Origin: Desulfobacteraceae bacterium | GTDB lineage: Bacteria; Desulfobacterota; Desulfobacteria; Desulfobacterales; Desulfosarcinaceae | Reading direction: 5' to 3' | DNA: 64,000 nt | Assembly (NCBI GenBank): GCA_027068085.1 | Contig: JAMOUQ010000054.1 | Coordinates: 1-64,000 of the forward strand | Part shown: positions 1 to 9,928 of the stretch, piece by piece | Layout of the letters: each line of letters starts with the position of its first letter | How positions within the stretch are numbered: position 1 is the stretch's first letter | Translations under genes and position numbers: made by a program | Notes under the pieces: model-generated | What the model was told of the DNA's origin: nothing | Seen by the model: only the letters and a program-made list of their open reading frames with translations | Databases searched by the model: none

Positions 1-1956
1 TTCAACGCCTCGGTGGACGCCATCGTCCGCTACGACGCCAAGGGCCGGGTGGAATACCTCAACCCGGCCTTCACCCGAATGTTCGGCTGGACCTTCGAGG
101 AGCTCAGGGGCAAGCGCATCGACTTTGTGCCGCCCGAGGCCGTGGAAGAAACCCAGGAAGCCATTGAGAGAATGAGAAATGGCGAACACCTGACCAACTT
201 CCCCACCCGCCGTCTGACCAGGGACGGCCGCGTCCTGGATGTCGCCCTGAGCGTTTCTTCCATAATCGACGAAAACGGCAACGACATCGGCAACGTGGTC
301 ATCATCCGCGACGAAACCGAACGCCGCAAAATGGAAAAAGCCCTGCAAGAGGCAAAACAGAGGGCCGAAGAGGCCAATCGCTCCAAAAGCGAATTTCTGG
401 CCAACATGAGCCATGAGATCCGCACGCCCATGAATGCCATTATGGGCATGGCCGGCCTGCTGATGGACACCGACCTGGATGCCGAACAAAGGGAATTTTT
501 GGCCATCATCCGACAGAGCACCGACGCCCTGCTAAGTATCATCAACGATATTCTAGATTTTTCAAAGATCGAAGCCGGCAAGATGGAACTTGAAATGATC
601 GACTTCGACCTGCGGGAAGCCCTTGATGAAATAATCTCCCTTGCAGCCATATTCGCCAAGGAAAAGGGACTCGAGCTTTGCTACCAAATAGACCACCATG
701 TTCCGGCCCTGCTGATCGGAGATCCGGGCAGGCTGCGTCAGATCATTCTAAACCTTGTCAACAACGCCATAAAATTCACTTCCCGGGGTGAAGTCTTTCT
801 CAAGGTAACCGTTGAAGAGGACGGTCCGGAACATGTCCTGCTGAAGTTCGCCGTCCGTGATACCGGAATCGGCATATCCAAGGAGGATATAGGAAAGCTT
901 TTCACCTCTTTTCACCAGGTGGACGCCTCCACCACCCGCAAATTCGGCGGAACAGGTCTGGGCCTGGCTATCTCCAGGCACCTTACCGAACTTATGCACG
1001 GCAAAATCGGGATTGAAAGCCAGGTGGGCAAAGGCTCGACCTTCTGGTTCACGGCCCGCTTCGGCAAACAAAAGCGGGCTGCCGCAACTACGCCCAGACT
1101 GCCTGCCGATCTAGCCGGCAAGCGGATCCTCATAGTGGACGACAATAAGACCAATCTTCAAATACTCCAAAGCTATCTCGAACACTGGGGGTTCGTGTGT
1201 GACAGTGCCTGGAGCGGTGAAATGGCCCTGGCCATGATGCATGCCGCTGTCAAGTGTAATGCGCCCTACGATCTGCTGGTGACCGACCTGCAAATGCCGG
1301 AATTCGACGGAGTGGAGCTGGGCCACCGGATCAAATCCGATGGCGATCTCCAGGGCACCCTGATGATCATGCTTTCATCCCGGGGGCTGCGGGGCGATGC
1401 GGCCAAGATGCGCAAGATCGGCTTTGCCGGCTACCTAACCAAGCCGGTACGCCGCAGCCAGCTGTACAACTGCATCCTGACGGCCTTCAGCCATCAAGAC
1501 CGGCAGACAGAGTGCAAAAAACCGCAATTGGTCACCCGCCATGTGCTCAAGGAAGCCAAGAAACAGAATTTCCGGATACTGCTGGTGGAAGACAACAAGG
1601 TCAACCAGGTACTTGCCCTGCGGCTGCTGCAAAAATGGGGCTTCAACGGCGAAGCGGTGGCCAACGGACAGGAGGCCATCCAGTCCCTCAGCATGATTCC
1701 TTACGATCTGGTATTGATGGATGTCCAGATGCCGGTTATGGACGGACTGGAGGCCACCCGCAGGATCAGAAGCGGAAAAACAGACGTTATCAATCCACAG
1801 GTCCCCATCATAGCCATGACGGCCCACGCCATGAAAGAAGACCGGCAACGCTGCCTGGAAGCCGGCATGGATCAGTACCTCAGCAAACCCATCAACCCCG
1901 AGGCCTTGCTGGAAATCCTGGAAAGATTCCTGCCCAAGGAAAGGGCCTGCAACTGA
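1..1956 (+). CDS. Hybrid sensor histidine kinase (PAS-HisKA-HATPase-REC-REC), 5' truncated
   Basis: The frame is open to the window edge, so the true start lies upstream; 651 residues are visible. A PAS fold fills about the first 110 residues and a short coiled coil follows. The HisKA H-box reads SHEIRTP, with the phosphorylated His near visible residue 138. The ATPase domain shows N-box [15 protein letters not shown] and GGTGLGL. Two receiver domains follow: one from about residue 375 with acceptor Asp in TDLQMP, and one from about 525 with Asp in MDVQMP. No membrane segment is visible, but the missing N-terminus could hold one. By family, phosphate would pass from His to a receiver Asp and possibly to an external partner. 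The signal is unknown. Confidence 0.9.
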   Translation, partial: FNASVDAIVRYDAKGRVEYLNPAFTRMFGWTFEELRGKRIDFVPPEAVEETQEAIERMRNGEHLTNFPTRRLTRDGRVLDVALSVSSIIDENGNDIGNVVIIRDETERRKMEKALQEAKQRAEEANRSKSEFLANMSHEIRTPMNAIMGMAGLLMDTDLDAEQREFLAIIRQSTDALLSIINDILDFSKIEAGKMELEMIDFDLREALDEIISLAAIFAKEKGLELCYQIDHHVPALLIGDPGRLRQIILNLVNNAIKFTSRGEVFLKVTVEEDGPEHVLLKFAVRDTGIGISKEDIGKLFTSFHQVDASTTRKFGGTGLGLAISRHLTELMHGKIGIESQVGKGSTFWFTARFGKQKRAAATTPRLPADLAGKRILIVDDNKTNLQILQSYLEHWGFVCDSAWSGEMALAMMHAAVKCNAPYDLLVTDLQMPEFDGVELGHRIKSDGDLQGTLMIMLSSRGLRGDAAKMRKIGFAGYLTKPVRRSQLYNCILTAFSHQDRQTECKKPQLVTRHVLKEAKKQNFRILLVEDNKVNQVLALRLLQKWGFNGEAVANGQEAIQSLSMIPYDLVLMDVQMPVMDGLEATRRIRSGKTDVINPQVPIIAMTAHAMKEDRQRCLEAGMDQYLSKPINPEALLEILERFLPKERACN

Positions 1957-1966
1957 GACGGCCGGA

Positions 1967-2014
1967 AAGGTCAAGGTCTGCCACACGCCGGTAAGCAGAC
2001 CGGCACCTGACCTT
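1967..2014. terminator. Nested inverted repeat between convergent genes
   Basis: Two nested stems are seen: outer AAGGTCA/TGACCTT and inner GGTCTGC/GCAGACC. They lie between the hybrid kinase stop and the chemoreceptor stop, which face each other. There is no clear T-tract, so a bidirectional terminator role is inferred from position. Confidence 0.4.
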
Positions 2015-2030
2015 GTTGGGGAGTTGCGCC

Positions 2031-3665
2031 TTAGAGTTCGAAGCGCCTGACCATTTCCTCGAGCCAGCGGGAAAGCTCAAGCAGGGACTCCACATTGGTA
2101 TTCAGACTGGCGGCCGCCTCTGTGATAAGAGTCGAATTCTGATCGACTTTGACGATATCCCGGGCCACCTCTCCGGCTACCGTCGAACTCTGGGAGACAT
2201 TGTCGGTAACTTCCTGGATCGCGTTGGAGGCCTGGGTGACATTGCCGGCTATCTCGGCAGTGGTGGCAGACTGCTCTTCTATGGCCAGGGCAATACTTGA
2301 GACGATTTCATTGACGTCCTTTGCCACCTTGGCTATCTGGCCGATCTCCATGACCGCTTCGTCGGTAGAGTTCTGGATGCCCTCGATACGGCTCTTTATC
2401 TCGGCTGTGGCCTCGGCTGTCTGCTTTGCCAGCTCTTTGATCTCGTTGGCCACGACGGCGAACCCCTTACCGGCTTCCCCGGCCCTGGCCGCCTCGATGG
2501 TGGCATTGAGAGCCAGCAGGTTGGTTTGCTCCGAAATCTCGGTAATCGTTTCGGTTACCCGGCCGATATCCTGGGCCGCCTCGCCGAGCCGGTCCACCTT
2601 TTCAGAAGCCCGCGCCGACTGGCCGACCGCATTTTCAGTCACATTACGGGCCTGGCTCGTATTTTTCTGGATGTTCTGAATCGTGGCGGTCATCTCGGAT
2701 ACCGCGGCTGAAACCATCGTGACGTTTTCGGCCGTTTCTTTTACCGCGGCAGCCACCGATGACATGTTGGCGCTCATTTCCTCGGCCGCCGCCGCAACCG
2801 TGTTGGCCCTTTCCGAAACATCCTCGGCCCGGCTGGAGACCTCAGTGGAAACCTTGGAAACACTGCCCGAAGACTGGGCCAGGGTCTGGGCATTTTCCTC
2901 TATCTCGGCCATCATCCGCTGGAGGTTTTCAGCCATCTGGTCAAAATCGCGGGCCATGGCCCCTATTTCGTCATTTCCGGTAATCCCGGAACGGGCTTTC
3001 AGCTGTCCCCGGCCAATCTTGCGGGCAAAATCCTTCATGGCGGCAATGCGGCCGACAAGACCGTACAGGATAAACAAGTAGAAGCCAAAAAAAGATGCCA
3101 TGGCAACGAACGTCACCACAATCAGGATCATCAGCTGCCTGAGAGCCCGCTGCATGGCGGCCTCGGAATCTTTTTCCACCTGCTCCAGTCTGGCTTTAAT
3201 GACGTTGAAGGCCTTGAAAGCCGGAGCATCGTTGATTTTCACCACCTTGTCGATCTGCGCCGGTGTTTTCCCCTCTGCCACCAGCCGGGCGACAACGTCA
3301 ATGGCCCGGGTGTATTTGCCGGCCACCGCCCTGATATCGGCCAGGGCTTCCCTTTCCCGGTCATCCAGGGCCATCCGGCCCAGCTGCTCGATGGCCTTTG
3401 TCATCTTTTCGGCGTTCATCCTGAACCGGTCCACGTACTTGGCCTGTCCCCGCAAAACGTAGTTCTTGAAATTATGGATGAAGCCACCGTAGCCGAATTG
3501 GTTCTGAATCTCGGTCAGCAGTCTCTGGCGCTGCAGGACGTGGCCCCGGTAATTGCTCCACACCGAAAACACCTGATTGATCACCCGGTACTGAATCCCG
3601 CCGAAGATCAGGACGGTGAGAACGAAACCGACGGTAATGGCAAAAGCTTTCCTCTTTATGCTCAT
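2031..3665 (-). CDS. Methyl-accepting chemotaxis protein
   Basis: A 544-residue transmembrane chemoreceptor. A first membrane segment spans about residues 7-28. A periplasmic four-helix-type sensor region runs to about 180, and a second membrane segment lies near 182-205. A HAMP domain (about 207-260) and a long signalling coiled coil follow. The hairpin tip contains [19 protein letters not shown], the conserved CheW/CheA contact region. Methylation would occur on Glu/Gln of the flanking helices. The ATG is preceded by GGGAGG at 5-base spacing. It is an orphan receptor with no che genes nearby. The ligand cannot be told from sequence. Confidence 0.93.
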   Translation of the reverse strand: MSIKRKAFAITVGFVLTVLIFGGIQYRVINQVFSVWSNYRGHVLQRQRLLTEIQNQFGYGGFIHNFKNYVLRGQAKYVDRFRMNAEKMTKAIEQLGRMALDDREREALADIRAVAGKYTRAIDVVARLVAEGKTPAQIDKVVKINDAPAFKAFNVIKARLEQVEKDSEAAMQRALRQLMILIVVTFVAMASFFGFYLFILYGLVGRIAAMKDFARKIGRGQLKARSGITGNDEIGAMARDFDQMAENLQRMMAEIEENAQTLAQSSGSVSKVSTEVSSRAEDVSERANTVAAAAEEMSANMSSVAAAVKETAENVTMVSAAVSEMTATIQNIQKNTSQARNVTENAVGQSARASEKVDRLGEAAQDIGRVTETITEISEQTNLLALNATIEAARAGEAGKGFAVVANEIKELAKQTAEATAEIKSRIEGIQNSTDEAVMEIGQIAKVAKDVNEIVSSIALAIEEQSATTAEIAGNVTQASNAIQEVTDNVSQSSTVAGEVARDIVKVDQNSTLITEAAASLNTNVESLLELSRWLEEMVRRFEL

Positions 3666-3770
3666 GGGAACCTCCCCTGGAAGAATTGTTCTTTGAGGTC
3701 GAACGGCTTTCTATCTCTTCACCAGGGGTTATCGGCCGGCCGATGGAAAAGTTAAACCGGCAGGAACGGG

Positions 3771-3820
3771 AAAAAATGAGTCCCGGAGCCGGCCCGAAGG
3801 ACACGAGTTCCGGCTCATTT
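3771..3820 (-). terminator. Rho-independent terminator of rlmN, overlapping its stop codon
   Basis: On the minus strand an AAATGAG...CCGGA arm pairs with TCCGG...CTCATTT and is followed by a T-run of six. The rlmN TGA (3817-3815) lies inside the 5' arm of the stem. There is a small bulge in the stem. Confidence 0.65.
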
Positions 3821-4867
3821 ACTACGTGCCTGCCCGGCCCTGAGCTGTCCGCAGGCGGCCAGGATGTCTCTGCCCTTGGAATAGCGCACGATACAGGTGA
3901 AGCGGCGTTTTATGAGCAATTCGTGGAAGGCGTCGATGGCGGCCTGATCCGGCCGCCTGAAATCCGAAGCCGGGTGCTCGTTGAAGGGGATCAGGTTGAT
4001 CTTGGCCCGCAGCGGAGCAAGCAGGTCGGCCAGCTGCCGGGCATGGCGGGGCGAATCGTTGATCCCGTCAATAAGAATGTACTCGAAGGTTATCCTGCGC
4101 CCCCGGGGCAGGTTGAAACGGCGACAGGCATCCAGCAGCACGGAGATGGGATACTTCCGGTTGACGGGCATGAGCCGGCTGCGGATTTCATCGTCCACCG
4201 CGTTGAGGGAAACGGCCAGATTGACCCGGGTGTCATTGCCAAGATCGATTATCCTCGGGGCCAGGCCGGCGGTGGAGACCGTCACCCGCCGTCCGGCAAA
4301 CTGCATTCCGCACTTGCTGGCCGTCAGGATCTCAAGAGCCTGTTTCAGATTCCGGTAGTTTGCCAGCGGCTCTCCCATGCCCATGAAAACGATATTGGTC
4401 AGCCGCATGGACCGTCCGGCAAGCTGCTGAACATCCCGCACCTGGGCCAGGATCTCGCCCGGGCTCAGGTTGCGCACCAGTCCGCCGCTGCCGGTAAGGC
4501 AGAAACGGCACCCCATGGCGCAGCCCACCTGGGTCGAAACACAGAGGGTGAAATGGTCTCTTTCGGGGATGAGCACACTTTCTATCTCTTCACCGTCGGA
4601 AAGGCGGAAAAGGAACTTGCGGGTTCCGTCCCCGGACTCGGCCGACTTGACCGCTTCCAGACGGCCGAGGACGAAATTTTCGGCCAGAACGGAGCGCAAA
4701 TCCTTGCGCAGGTCGGTCATTGCGTCGAAGCTGTCTGCCTGGCGCAGGTAGATCCAGTTGAAAATCTGGTCGGCCCTGAAAGGGCGGACGCCCCGGTCTT
4801 CCAGCCAGCCGATCAGCATGGCATGCGACCAGTCCATTATATCCGGTTTGCCTGGGGTCAGGGTCAT
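3815..4867 (-). CDS. rlmN: 23S rRNA (adenine-2503-C2)/tRNA A37 methyltransferase RlmN
   Basis: Radical-SAM methyltransferase, about 350 residues, a normal family length. The cluster motif CAMGCRFC gives Cys 116/120/123 for the SAM-binding [4Fe-4S] cluster. An N-terminal HhH-like RNA-binding region precedes it (RADQIFNWIY). A C-terminal Cys in AACGQL is the expected methyl-carrier residue. The ATG at 4867 was chosen because AAGGA sits 10 bases upstream; an in-frame GTG at 4912 has a weaker site. It is transcribed away from ffh and ends in its own terminator. By family it makes 2-methyladenosine at the peptidyl-transferase centre and in some tRNAs. Confidence 0.95.
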   Translation of the reverse strand: MTLTPGKPDIMDWSHAMLIGWLEDRGVRPFRADQIFNWIYLRQADSFDAMTDLRKDLRSVLAENFVLGRLEAVKSAESGDGTRKFLFRLSDGEEIESVLIPERDHFTLCVSTQVGCAMGCRFCLTGSGGLVRNLSPGEILAQVRDVQQLAGRSMRLTNIVFMGMGEPLANYRNLKQALEILTASKCGMQFAGRRVTVSTAGLAPRIIDLGNDTRVNLAVSLNAVDDEIRSRLMPVNRKYPISVLLDACRRFNLPRGRRITFEYILIDGINDSPRHARQLADLLAPLRAKINLIPFNEHPASDFRRPDQAAIDAFHELLIKRRFTCIVRYSKGRDILAACGQLRAGQARSK

Positions 4868-4957
4868 CTTGAACGTATCCTTGATAAAATGTATTGAGCC
4901 CTGCCGGCACACCTGTTATAGGGTCGCCGGCCGGTGTTTCCGGCTTCTTTATTTTGC

Positions 4958-4984
4958 TTGACTTAGCATTGATAAAATTATACT
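4958..4984 (+). promoter_or_regulatory. Putative sigma-70 promoter for ffh operon
   Basis: TTGACT and TATACT are separated by 15 bases in an AT-rich patch just upstream of ffh. The spacing is shorter than ideal, so confidence is modest. This is the only plausible promoter seen before the translation operon. Confidence 0.35.
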
Positions 4985-5022
4985 TTCAACGTTTTATTGA
5001 AGGTATTTGAGAAATAGCTGAG

Positions 5023-6354
5023 ATGTTTGACAATCTGACCGAAAAGCTGGATGCGGTTTTCAAACGCCTTAAAGGGCACGGCAAGCTGTCTGAAAAGAAC
5101 ATAGCCGATGCCATGAGACAGGTGCGGCTTGCCCTGCTGGAAGCCGACGTCCATTACAAGGTCGCCAAGCAGTTCATTGCCGACATCAAGGAGCGGGCCC
5201 TGGGCCAGGAGGTGCTTGCCAGCCTGACGCCCGGCCAGCAGGTTATCAAGATCGTCAATGAAGAGCTGACCCGGCTGATGGGTGAAACCCAGAGCCAGCT
5301 CCGGCTTGCCGGCACCCATCCGGTATCGGTGATGCTGGTGGGGCTCCAGGGTTCCGGTAAAACCACCACTGCCGGAAAGCTTGCCGTGTACCTGCGCAAA
5401 AACGGCAAGCGACCCTACCTTGTACCGGCCGACGTCTACCGGCCGGCGGCCATCGACCAGCTGAAAAAGCTGGGAGAACAGCTGGACGTGCCGGTGTTCG
5501 AGTCTTCCACCGACATGGACCCGGTGGAGATCTGCCTCCAGGCGCGGGTGGCGGCCCAAAAGATGCGCTGCGACACCCTGCTTCTTGACACCGCCGGACG
5601 GTTGCACGTCGACCAGGAGCTGATGGGCGAACTTGAGCGCATCAAGGAGGCCGTCAAACCGTCGGACATCTTGCTGGTGGCAGACGCCATGACCGGTCAG
5701 GACGCGGTCAACATCGCCCGGGCCTTCGACCAGGCCCTGGATATCGGCGGGGTGGTGCTTACCAAGATGGACGGCGACGCCCGGGGCGGAGCGGCCCTGT
5801 CCATCAGGGCCATCACCGGCAAGCCGATAAAGTTCATCGGCGTGGGGGAAAAGCTCAACGCCCTGGAGGTCTTCCACCCGGACCGGATGGCCTCCCGGAT
5901 CCTCGGCATGGGCGACGTGCTGACCATGATCGAAAAAGCCCAGGCCGTGGTGGACGAAAAGAAGGCCGCCGAACTGGAAAAGAAGCTGCGCAAGAACCAG
6001 TTCACCCTGGAGGACTTCCGGGACCAGCTGGTTCAGATCCGCAAGATGGGATCGCTGTCCGAGCTGCTGGGCATGATTCCCGGCATGGGCAAGATGAAAC
6101 AGATGAAAAACCTGGAGGTCGACGAAAAAGAGCTGGTAAGAATCGAGGCCATAATCAATTCCATGACACCCCTGGAGCGCCGCAACCATGGCATAATCAA
6201 CGGCAGCCGGCGCAAGCGGATCGCCCGGGGCAGCGGAACCAGGGTTCAGGACGTCAACCGGCTGCTGAAGAATTACGTTCAGGTTCTGAAAATGATGAAG
6301 AAAATAAACAAGGGCGGCATGCGCGGACTGAGCCGCGGCATGATGCCGTTTTAA
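5023..6354 (+). CDS. ffh: Signal recognition particle GTPase Ffh (SRP54)
   Basis: 443 residues, typical for bacterial Ffh. The N domain covers about 1-90 and the G domain about 100-295. The P-loop is GLQGSGKTTT at 107-116, followed by DTAGRLHVD and TKMDGDARGG. The Met-rich M domain shows the GMIPGMGKMKQMK stretch. By family it binds 4.5S RNA and signal sequences and docks with FtsY to target membrane proteins. It heads a translation operon; rpsP follows 13 bases later. No 4.5S RNA gene was recognised nearby. Confidence 0.97.
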   Translation: MFDNLTEKLDAVFKRLKGHGKLSEKNIADAMRQVRLALLEADVHYKVAKQFIADIKERALGQEVLASLTPGQQVIKIVNEELTRLMGETQSQLRLAGTHPVSVMLVGLQGSGKTTTAGKLAVYLRKNGKRPYLVPADVYRPAAIDQLKKLGEQLDVPVFESSTDMDPVEICLQARVAAQKMRCDTLLLDTAGRLHVDQELMGELERIKEAVKPSDILLVADAMTGQDAVNIARAFDQALDIGGVVLTKMDGDARGGAALSIRAITGKPIKFIGVGEKLNALEVFHPDRMASRILGMGDVLTMIEKAQAVVDEKKAAELEKKLRKNQFTLEDFRDQLVQIRKMGSLSELLGMIPGMGKMKQMKNLEVDEKELVRIEAIINSMTPLERRNHGIINGSRRKRIARGSGTRVQDVNRLLKNYVQVLKMMKKINKGGMRGLSRGMMPF

Positions 6355-6367
6355 AGGAGAAGGTTAG

Positions 6368-6634
6368 ATGCCCGTTAAGATCAGACTGGCCAGACATGGC
6401 GCAAAGAAACGACCGTTTTACCGAATCGTTGTGGCCGATAGTGAAAGCCCACGCGACGGCCGGTTCCTGGAAAAGGTGGGAACTTACAACCCGCTTACAG
6501 ATCCGGCCCAGATCACACTGGATGCCGAGCGGATCAAGTACTGGATGGACAATGGCGCCATCCCGACCGACACCGTACGATCGATCCTGAAAAAAGAAGG
6601 TGTTTTTAAATCGTCTGCAACGGCGGTATCCTGA
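6368..6634 (+). CDS. rpsP: 30S ribosomal protein S16
   Basis: 88 residues beginning [20 protein letters not shown], the classic S16 N-terminus, then [11 protein letters not shown]. An AAGGAGAAGG ribosome site lies directly upstream. ffh-rpsP-(khpA)-rimM-trmD-rplS is a well-known bacterial gene order, which supports the call. A palindromic element immediately follows the stop. Confidence 0.98.
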   Translation: MPVKIRLARHGAKKRPFYRIVVADSESPRDGRFLEKVGTYNPLTDPAQITLDAERIKYWMDNGAIPTDTVRSILKKEGVFKSSATAVS

Positions 6635-6636
6635 CA

Positions 6637-6718
6637 GGCTGTTGAAAACCGGCTCCGCTGTGAGTCCGATTTGAGCCGAACCCCTGAAGAGCCGAACGCG
6701 CGGAGTTTTGCAACAGCC
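6637..6718. repeat. 82-bp imperfect palindromic element between rpsP and khpA
   Basis: The ends are GGCTGTTG and CAACAGCC. The arms extend inward through AAAA/TTTT to CTCCGC/GCGGAG, giving about 18 paired bases with small bulges. The interior holds two direct copies of GAGCCGAAC. There is no T-tract, so it is not a standard terminator. It looks like a small interspersed palindrome (REP/MITE-like). No second full copy was noticed in this window. Confidence 0.5.
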
Positions 6719-6758
6719 GGGCAAGGCGTGGGCCAACCCGTAACCTGGGGAGGCAGCC

Positions 6759-6989
6759 ATGAAAGAGCTGATTAAACGAATAGCCCGGGCATTGGTGGAC
6801 CGGCCGGAAGAGGTTTCCGTAACCGAAGTCCAGGGAAGCCAGACCTCGGTTATCGAACTGCAGGTGGCCAAGGAAGACCTCGGCAAGATCATCGGCAAAC
6901 AGGGACGAACGGCGCGCGCCATGCGCACAATTTTGAGCGCCGCTTCGGCAAAACTGAAAAAACGCACGGTGCTTGAAATCATTGAATAG
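6759..6989 (+). CDS. khpA: KH-domain RNA-binding protein KhpA
   Basis: 76 residues forming one KH domain. The GxxG RNA-binding loop is IGKQG, within [24 protein letters not shown] lies seven bases before the ATG. The gene occupies the usual place between rpsP and rimM. In Gram-positive bacteria the family pairs with KhpB; its role in Desulfobacterota is unclear. Its 3' end overlaps the start of rimM, suggesting coupled translation. Confidence 0.92.
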   Translation: MKELIKRIARALVDRPEEVSVTEVQGSQTSVIELQVAKEDLGKIIGKQGRTARAMRTILSAASAKLKKRTVLEIIE

Positions 6990-7518
6990 CGTTGCCGCCT
7001 TTAAAGACGTTATTCAAATCGGCAAGATCGTGGCCGCCCATGGAATCCGCGGAGCCGTAAAGGTATACTCTTACGCCGAATCACTGGAATTGTACCGGCC
7101 GGGAACGCGGCTGCTGCTCAAACTGGCCGACGGCCGCAAGGAGATCTTGCCGGTGGCGTGGGTCAAGCCCCACAAGGGCACTTTACGCCTGGCCCTGGAG
7201 ACGGTCAGCGACCGCAACCGGGCCGAGCATCTCGTGGGGGCGCGAATTTACGCCGACAAGGCCGCCCTGCCGGAGCTGGACAGTGAGACCTATTACTGGT
7301 TCGATCTGATCGGTCTGCCGGTTTACACCACCGGCGGCCGGTTTCTGGGCAAGGTGGACCATATCATCGAGACCGGCAGCAACGATGTGTACGTGGTCAA
7401 AAAGGGCCGGGGCCGGAAAATGCAGGAGATTCTCATCCCGGCCCTGAAAAGCGTGGTCAGGGATATCGATCTGGAGCGGCAGCGCATGGAAGTCGAGCTG
7501 CCCGAAGGGCTGGAGTAA
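6973..7518 (+). CDS. rimM: 16S rRNA processing protein RimM
   Basis: About 181 residues. The N-terminal RimM barrel has [18 protein letters not shown], and the C-terminal PRC-like barrel has [13 protein letters not shown] and [12 protein letters not shown]. By family it binds ribosomal protein S19 and matures the 30S head. No ATG is available. In-frame TTG codons at 6973 and 6982 both lie inside khpA, so translation is probably coupled. The exact start is uncertain by a few codons. trmD starts six bases after the stop. Confidence 0.93.
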   Translation: MKSLNSVAAFKDVIQIGKIVAAHGIRGAVKVYSYAESLELYRPGTRLLLKLADGRKEILPVAWVKPHKGTLRLALETVSDRNRAEHLVGARIYADKAALPELDSETYYWFDLIGLPVYTTGGRFLGKVDHIIETGSNDVYVVKKGRGRKMQEILIPALKSVVRDIDLERQRMEVELPEGLE

Positions 7519-7523
7519 CCGTC

Positions 7524-8315
7524 ATGGAGTTCCTTGCCCTGACCCTTTTCCCGGAGCTGTTCAGGCCGTTCTGGGAGATAGGAATCGTTGGCCGGGCCGC
7601 GGAAAAGGGAATCATCAGGGGCCGGGCCGTGGACATCCGGTCCTTTGCCGCCGGCCGCCACAAAGTGGTGGACGACAGGCCCTATGGCGGGGGATGCGGG
7701 ATGGTGATGCAGCCCGATCCCCTGGACAAGGCCCTGAACGAAGCCAGGGCCAGGCTGCCGCAGGCCCTGACGGTGCTGCTGACGCCTCAGGGAAAGCGTT
7801 TCAGCCAGCAGATGGCCGAAACCCTGGCCGGGGCGGCAAAAGACATGATCCTGGTCTGCGGCCGGTACGAAGGTGTCGATCAGCGGGTGATCGACCGCCA
7901 CGTCGATCTGGAAATCTCCATCGGCGACTATGTTCTGACAGGCGGTGAACCGGCCGCCATGGTGGTCATCGATGCCGTCACCAGGCTGCTGCCCGGCGCC
8001 CTGGGAAACAAGGCCTCGGCCGCCAGCGACTCTTTCAGCCAGGACCTGCTGGAGCATGCCCAGTATACCCGGCCGGCCGACTGGCAGGGAGAGGCGGTCC
8101 CGGAGGTGCTGCTGTCAGGGCACCACGGGCAGATCGAAAAGTGGCGCAGGAGCCACGCCCTGGCAACGACGCTGCTGAAAAGGCCGGACCTGCTGCGCGG
8201 GCGGAAACTGGGACCGGAGGAAATCCGCCTGCTGGAGAACTGGCGGATAGAAATTGAACGGATACTGGATGCGCAACCTGTTCGTGGCCCTGATCCATCA
8301 CCCGGTGGTGGATAA
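7524..8315 (+). CDS. trmD: tRNA (guanine-37-N1)-methyltransferase TrmD
   Basis: 263 residues. The SPOUT knot is visible as LLTPQGKRFSQQ, LVCGRYEGVDQRV and IGDYVLTGGEPAAMVVIDA. The N-terminus MEFLALTLFPELF and the PYGGGCGMVMQPDPL loop are diagnostic. By family it makes m1G37 in tRNAs reading CNN/GGN codons, preventing +1 frameshifts. The 3' end overlaps the next methyltransferase by about 47 bases. Confidence 0.97.
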   Translation: MEFLALTLFPELFRPFWEIGIVGRAAEKGIIRGRAVDIRSFAAGRHKVVDDRPYGGGCGMVMQPDPLDKALNEARARLPQALTVLLTPQGKRFSQQMAETLAGAAKDMILVCGRYEGVDQRVIDRHVDLEISIGDYVLTGGEPAAMVVIDAVTRLLPGALGNKASAASDSFSQDLLEHAQYTRPADWQGEAVPEVLLSGHHGQIEKWRRSHALATTLLKRPDLLRGRKLGPEEIRLLENWRIEIERILDAQPVRGPDPSPGGG

Positions 8316-8853
8316 GAACGGCGACCGGATCGCAGCCGCGGTCACCAGCCTGGATCTGCACGATATCGCGCGGGCCTCCCGAACATATGGCGTCCGCGCC
8401 TTTTACGTGGTGACTCCGGTAGACGATCAGCTGGAGCTGGTAAAGCGGATTGCAGGCCACTGGATCACGGGAGTGGGCGCCGACTACAACCCCGACCGGC
8501 GGCAGGCCCTGGAGCTGATAAGGACCGCGTCCGGCCGGCAGCAGATGCTCGGCCTGATCAGACAGGAGACCGGACAAAGGCCGATTACGGTGGCAACCAG
8601 TGCCCGGACCAGGGGGGCCGACCTGGATTTTGAAGGCTGCCGGGAAATTATCAACGGCCGGCGGCCGGTGGTGCTTCTTTTCGGCACGGCCTGGGGGCTG
8701 GCCCCGGAAGTTGTCAGGGAAGCGGATTTCCGTCTCAGGCCCGTCAGGGCCGGGGCAGACTACAACCATTTGTCGGTCAGATCGGCTGTTTCGATAATTC
8801 TGGACAGACTGACACGGGCGGCCGCAACAGGGCCGGGCCCGTCAAAGGAGTGA
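8269..8853 (+). CDS. SPOUT-type RNA methyltransferase (PF09936/COG4752-like)
   Basis: 194 residues from the ATG at 8269, beginning MRNLFVALIHHPVVDKNG. The segments PVVLLFGTAWGLAPEVV and YNHLSVRSAVSIILDRL match the SAM-binding knot of the Methyltrn_RNA_4 family. This family often sits between trmD and rplS in Desulfobacterota and Thermotogae. Its RNA target is not established to my knowledge. It overlaps the trmD 3' end. An upstream in-frame TTG (8254) is less likely. Confidence 0.82.
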   Translation: MRNLFVALIHHPVVDKNGDRIAAAVTSLDLHDIARASRTYGVRAFYVVTPVDDQLELVKRIAGHWITGVGADYNPDRRQALELIRTASGRQQMLGLIRQETGQRPITVATSARTRGADLDFEGCREIINGRRPVVLLFGTAWGLAPEVVREADFRLRPVRAGADYNHLSVRSAVSIILDRLTRAAATGPGPSKE

Positions 8854-8856
8854 AAG

Positions 8857-9204
8857 ATGCAAAAGATAAAACAAATCGAAAGAGAACAGATGCGCCTGGA
8901 CCTGCCGTCTTTCGGCCCGGGCGACACGGTGCGGGTCCATGTCAAGATCAAGGAAGGAGACAAGGAGCGTATCCAGGTCTTCCAGGGCGTGGTCATAGCC
9001 AAGCGCAAGGGCACCACCAACGCCACTTTCACCGTGCGCAAGGTCTCCTACGGAGTGGGTGTCGAACGTATCTTCCCTCTGCATTCGCCGATCATCGACA
9101 AGGTCGAAGTCGTGACCCGGGGACGCGTGCGGCGGGCCAAGATCTACTACCTGCGCAAGCTGCGCGGCAAAGCGGCCCGTATCCGCGAAAAACGTTTCAG
9201 TTAA
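8857..9204 (+). CDS. rplS: 50S ribosomal protein L19
   Basis: 115 residues. [33 protein letters not shown] and [17 protein letters not shown] are the conserved L19 blocks. An AAAGGAG site precedes the ATG. It sits in the standard trmD-rplS-rnhB order. L19 lies at the 30S-50S interface. Confidence 0.98.
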   Translation: MQKIKQIEREQMRLDLPSFGPGDTVRVHVKIKEGDKERIQVFQGVVIAKRKGTTNATFTVRKVSYGVGVERIFPLHSPIIDKVEVVTRGRVRRAKIYYLRKLRGKAARIREKRFS

Positions 9205-9301
9205 ACGACAGAAGGGGCCTGTGCGGGCCGGCGGCATCGCAGACATCCGGGTGGTTGCGTCATTCTGGTTGTTTCTTTGCCCAAGCGGCGGGCGGATCGG
9301 T

Positions 9302-9928
9302 ATGCAACCGGACCTTTGGCAATTCGAAAAGCAGGCGGCCTGCTCCGGCCATGACCTGGTGGCCGGGGTGGACGAGGCCGGCCGCGGCCCTCTGGCAGGG
9401 CCGGTGGTGGCCGCCGCCGTGGTGTTGCCGTCCGATTTTCCCGGGCAGGGAATCGATGATTCCAAGAAACTGTCCGAGCGCCGCAGGCTGAACGCTTTCC
9501 GGATCATTCGCCGCCAGGCCCTGACAGTGGGCCTGGGCATAGTCAACGCGGCCCGCATCGACACCATCAACATTCTCCAGGCGGCCCGGCTGGCCATGGC
9601 GCGGGCCGTCTGCCGCCTGGATCCGCAACCATCCCTGTTGCTGATAGACGGCAATTTCACCATCGACCTTCCCGTGGCCCAGCAGCCCCTGATCAAGGGC
9701 GACTCCCGCAGCATCTCCATCGCCTGTGCATCCATCGTTGCCAAGGTCACCCGGGACCGGATAATGAGGGCCTGTCACCGCCGCTTTCCCCAGTACGGCT
9801 TCGACCGCCACAAGGGATACCCCACGGCCGCCCACAAACAGGCCCTTGCCTGCCACGGCCCCTGCCCCCTGCATCGCAAAACCTTCAGGGGCGTGCGGGA
9901 GCTTTTGGAGACCGGTCCGCCATGTTGA
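9302..9928 (+). CDS. rnhB: Ribonuclease HII
   Basis: 208 residues from the ATG at 9302. The catalytic start VAGVDEAGRGPLAG carries the conserved Asp-Glu. Further acidic residues lie in DDSKKLSERRR and LLIDGN, and SISIACASIVAKVTRD is typical of the family. By family it removes ribonucleotides from RNA-DNA hybrids. An in-frame GTG at 9221 has AAGGGG close by and would add 27 non-conserved residues; the shorter form matches the usual length. The next gene overlaps by seven bases. Confidence 0.94.
   Translation: MQPDLWQFEKQAACSGHDLVAGVDEAGRGPLAGPVVAAAVVLPSDFPGQGIDDSKKLSERRRLNAFRIIRRQALTVGLGIVNAARIDTINILQAARLAMARAVCRLDPQPSLLLIDGNFTIDLPVAQQPLIKGDSRSISIACASIVAKVTRDRIMRACHRRFPQYGFDRHKGYPTAAHKQALACHGPCPLHRKTFRGVRELLETGPPC

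Noticed and set aside
3686-4897. 403-codon plus-strand frame opposite rlmN
   Set aside because: It lies antisense to a clear RlmN with all key motifs, and its translation looks like no family.
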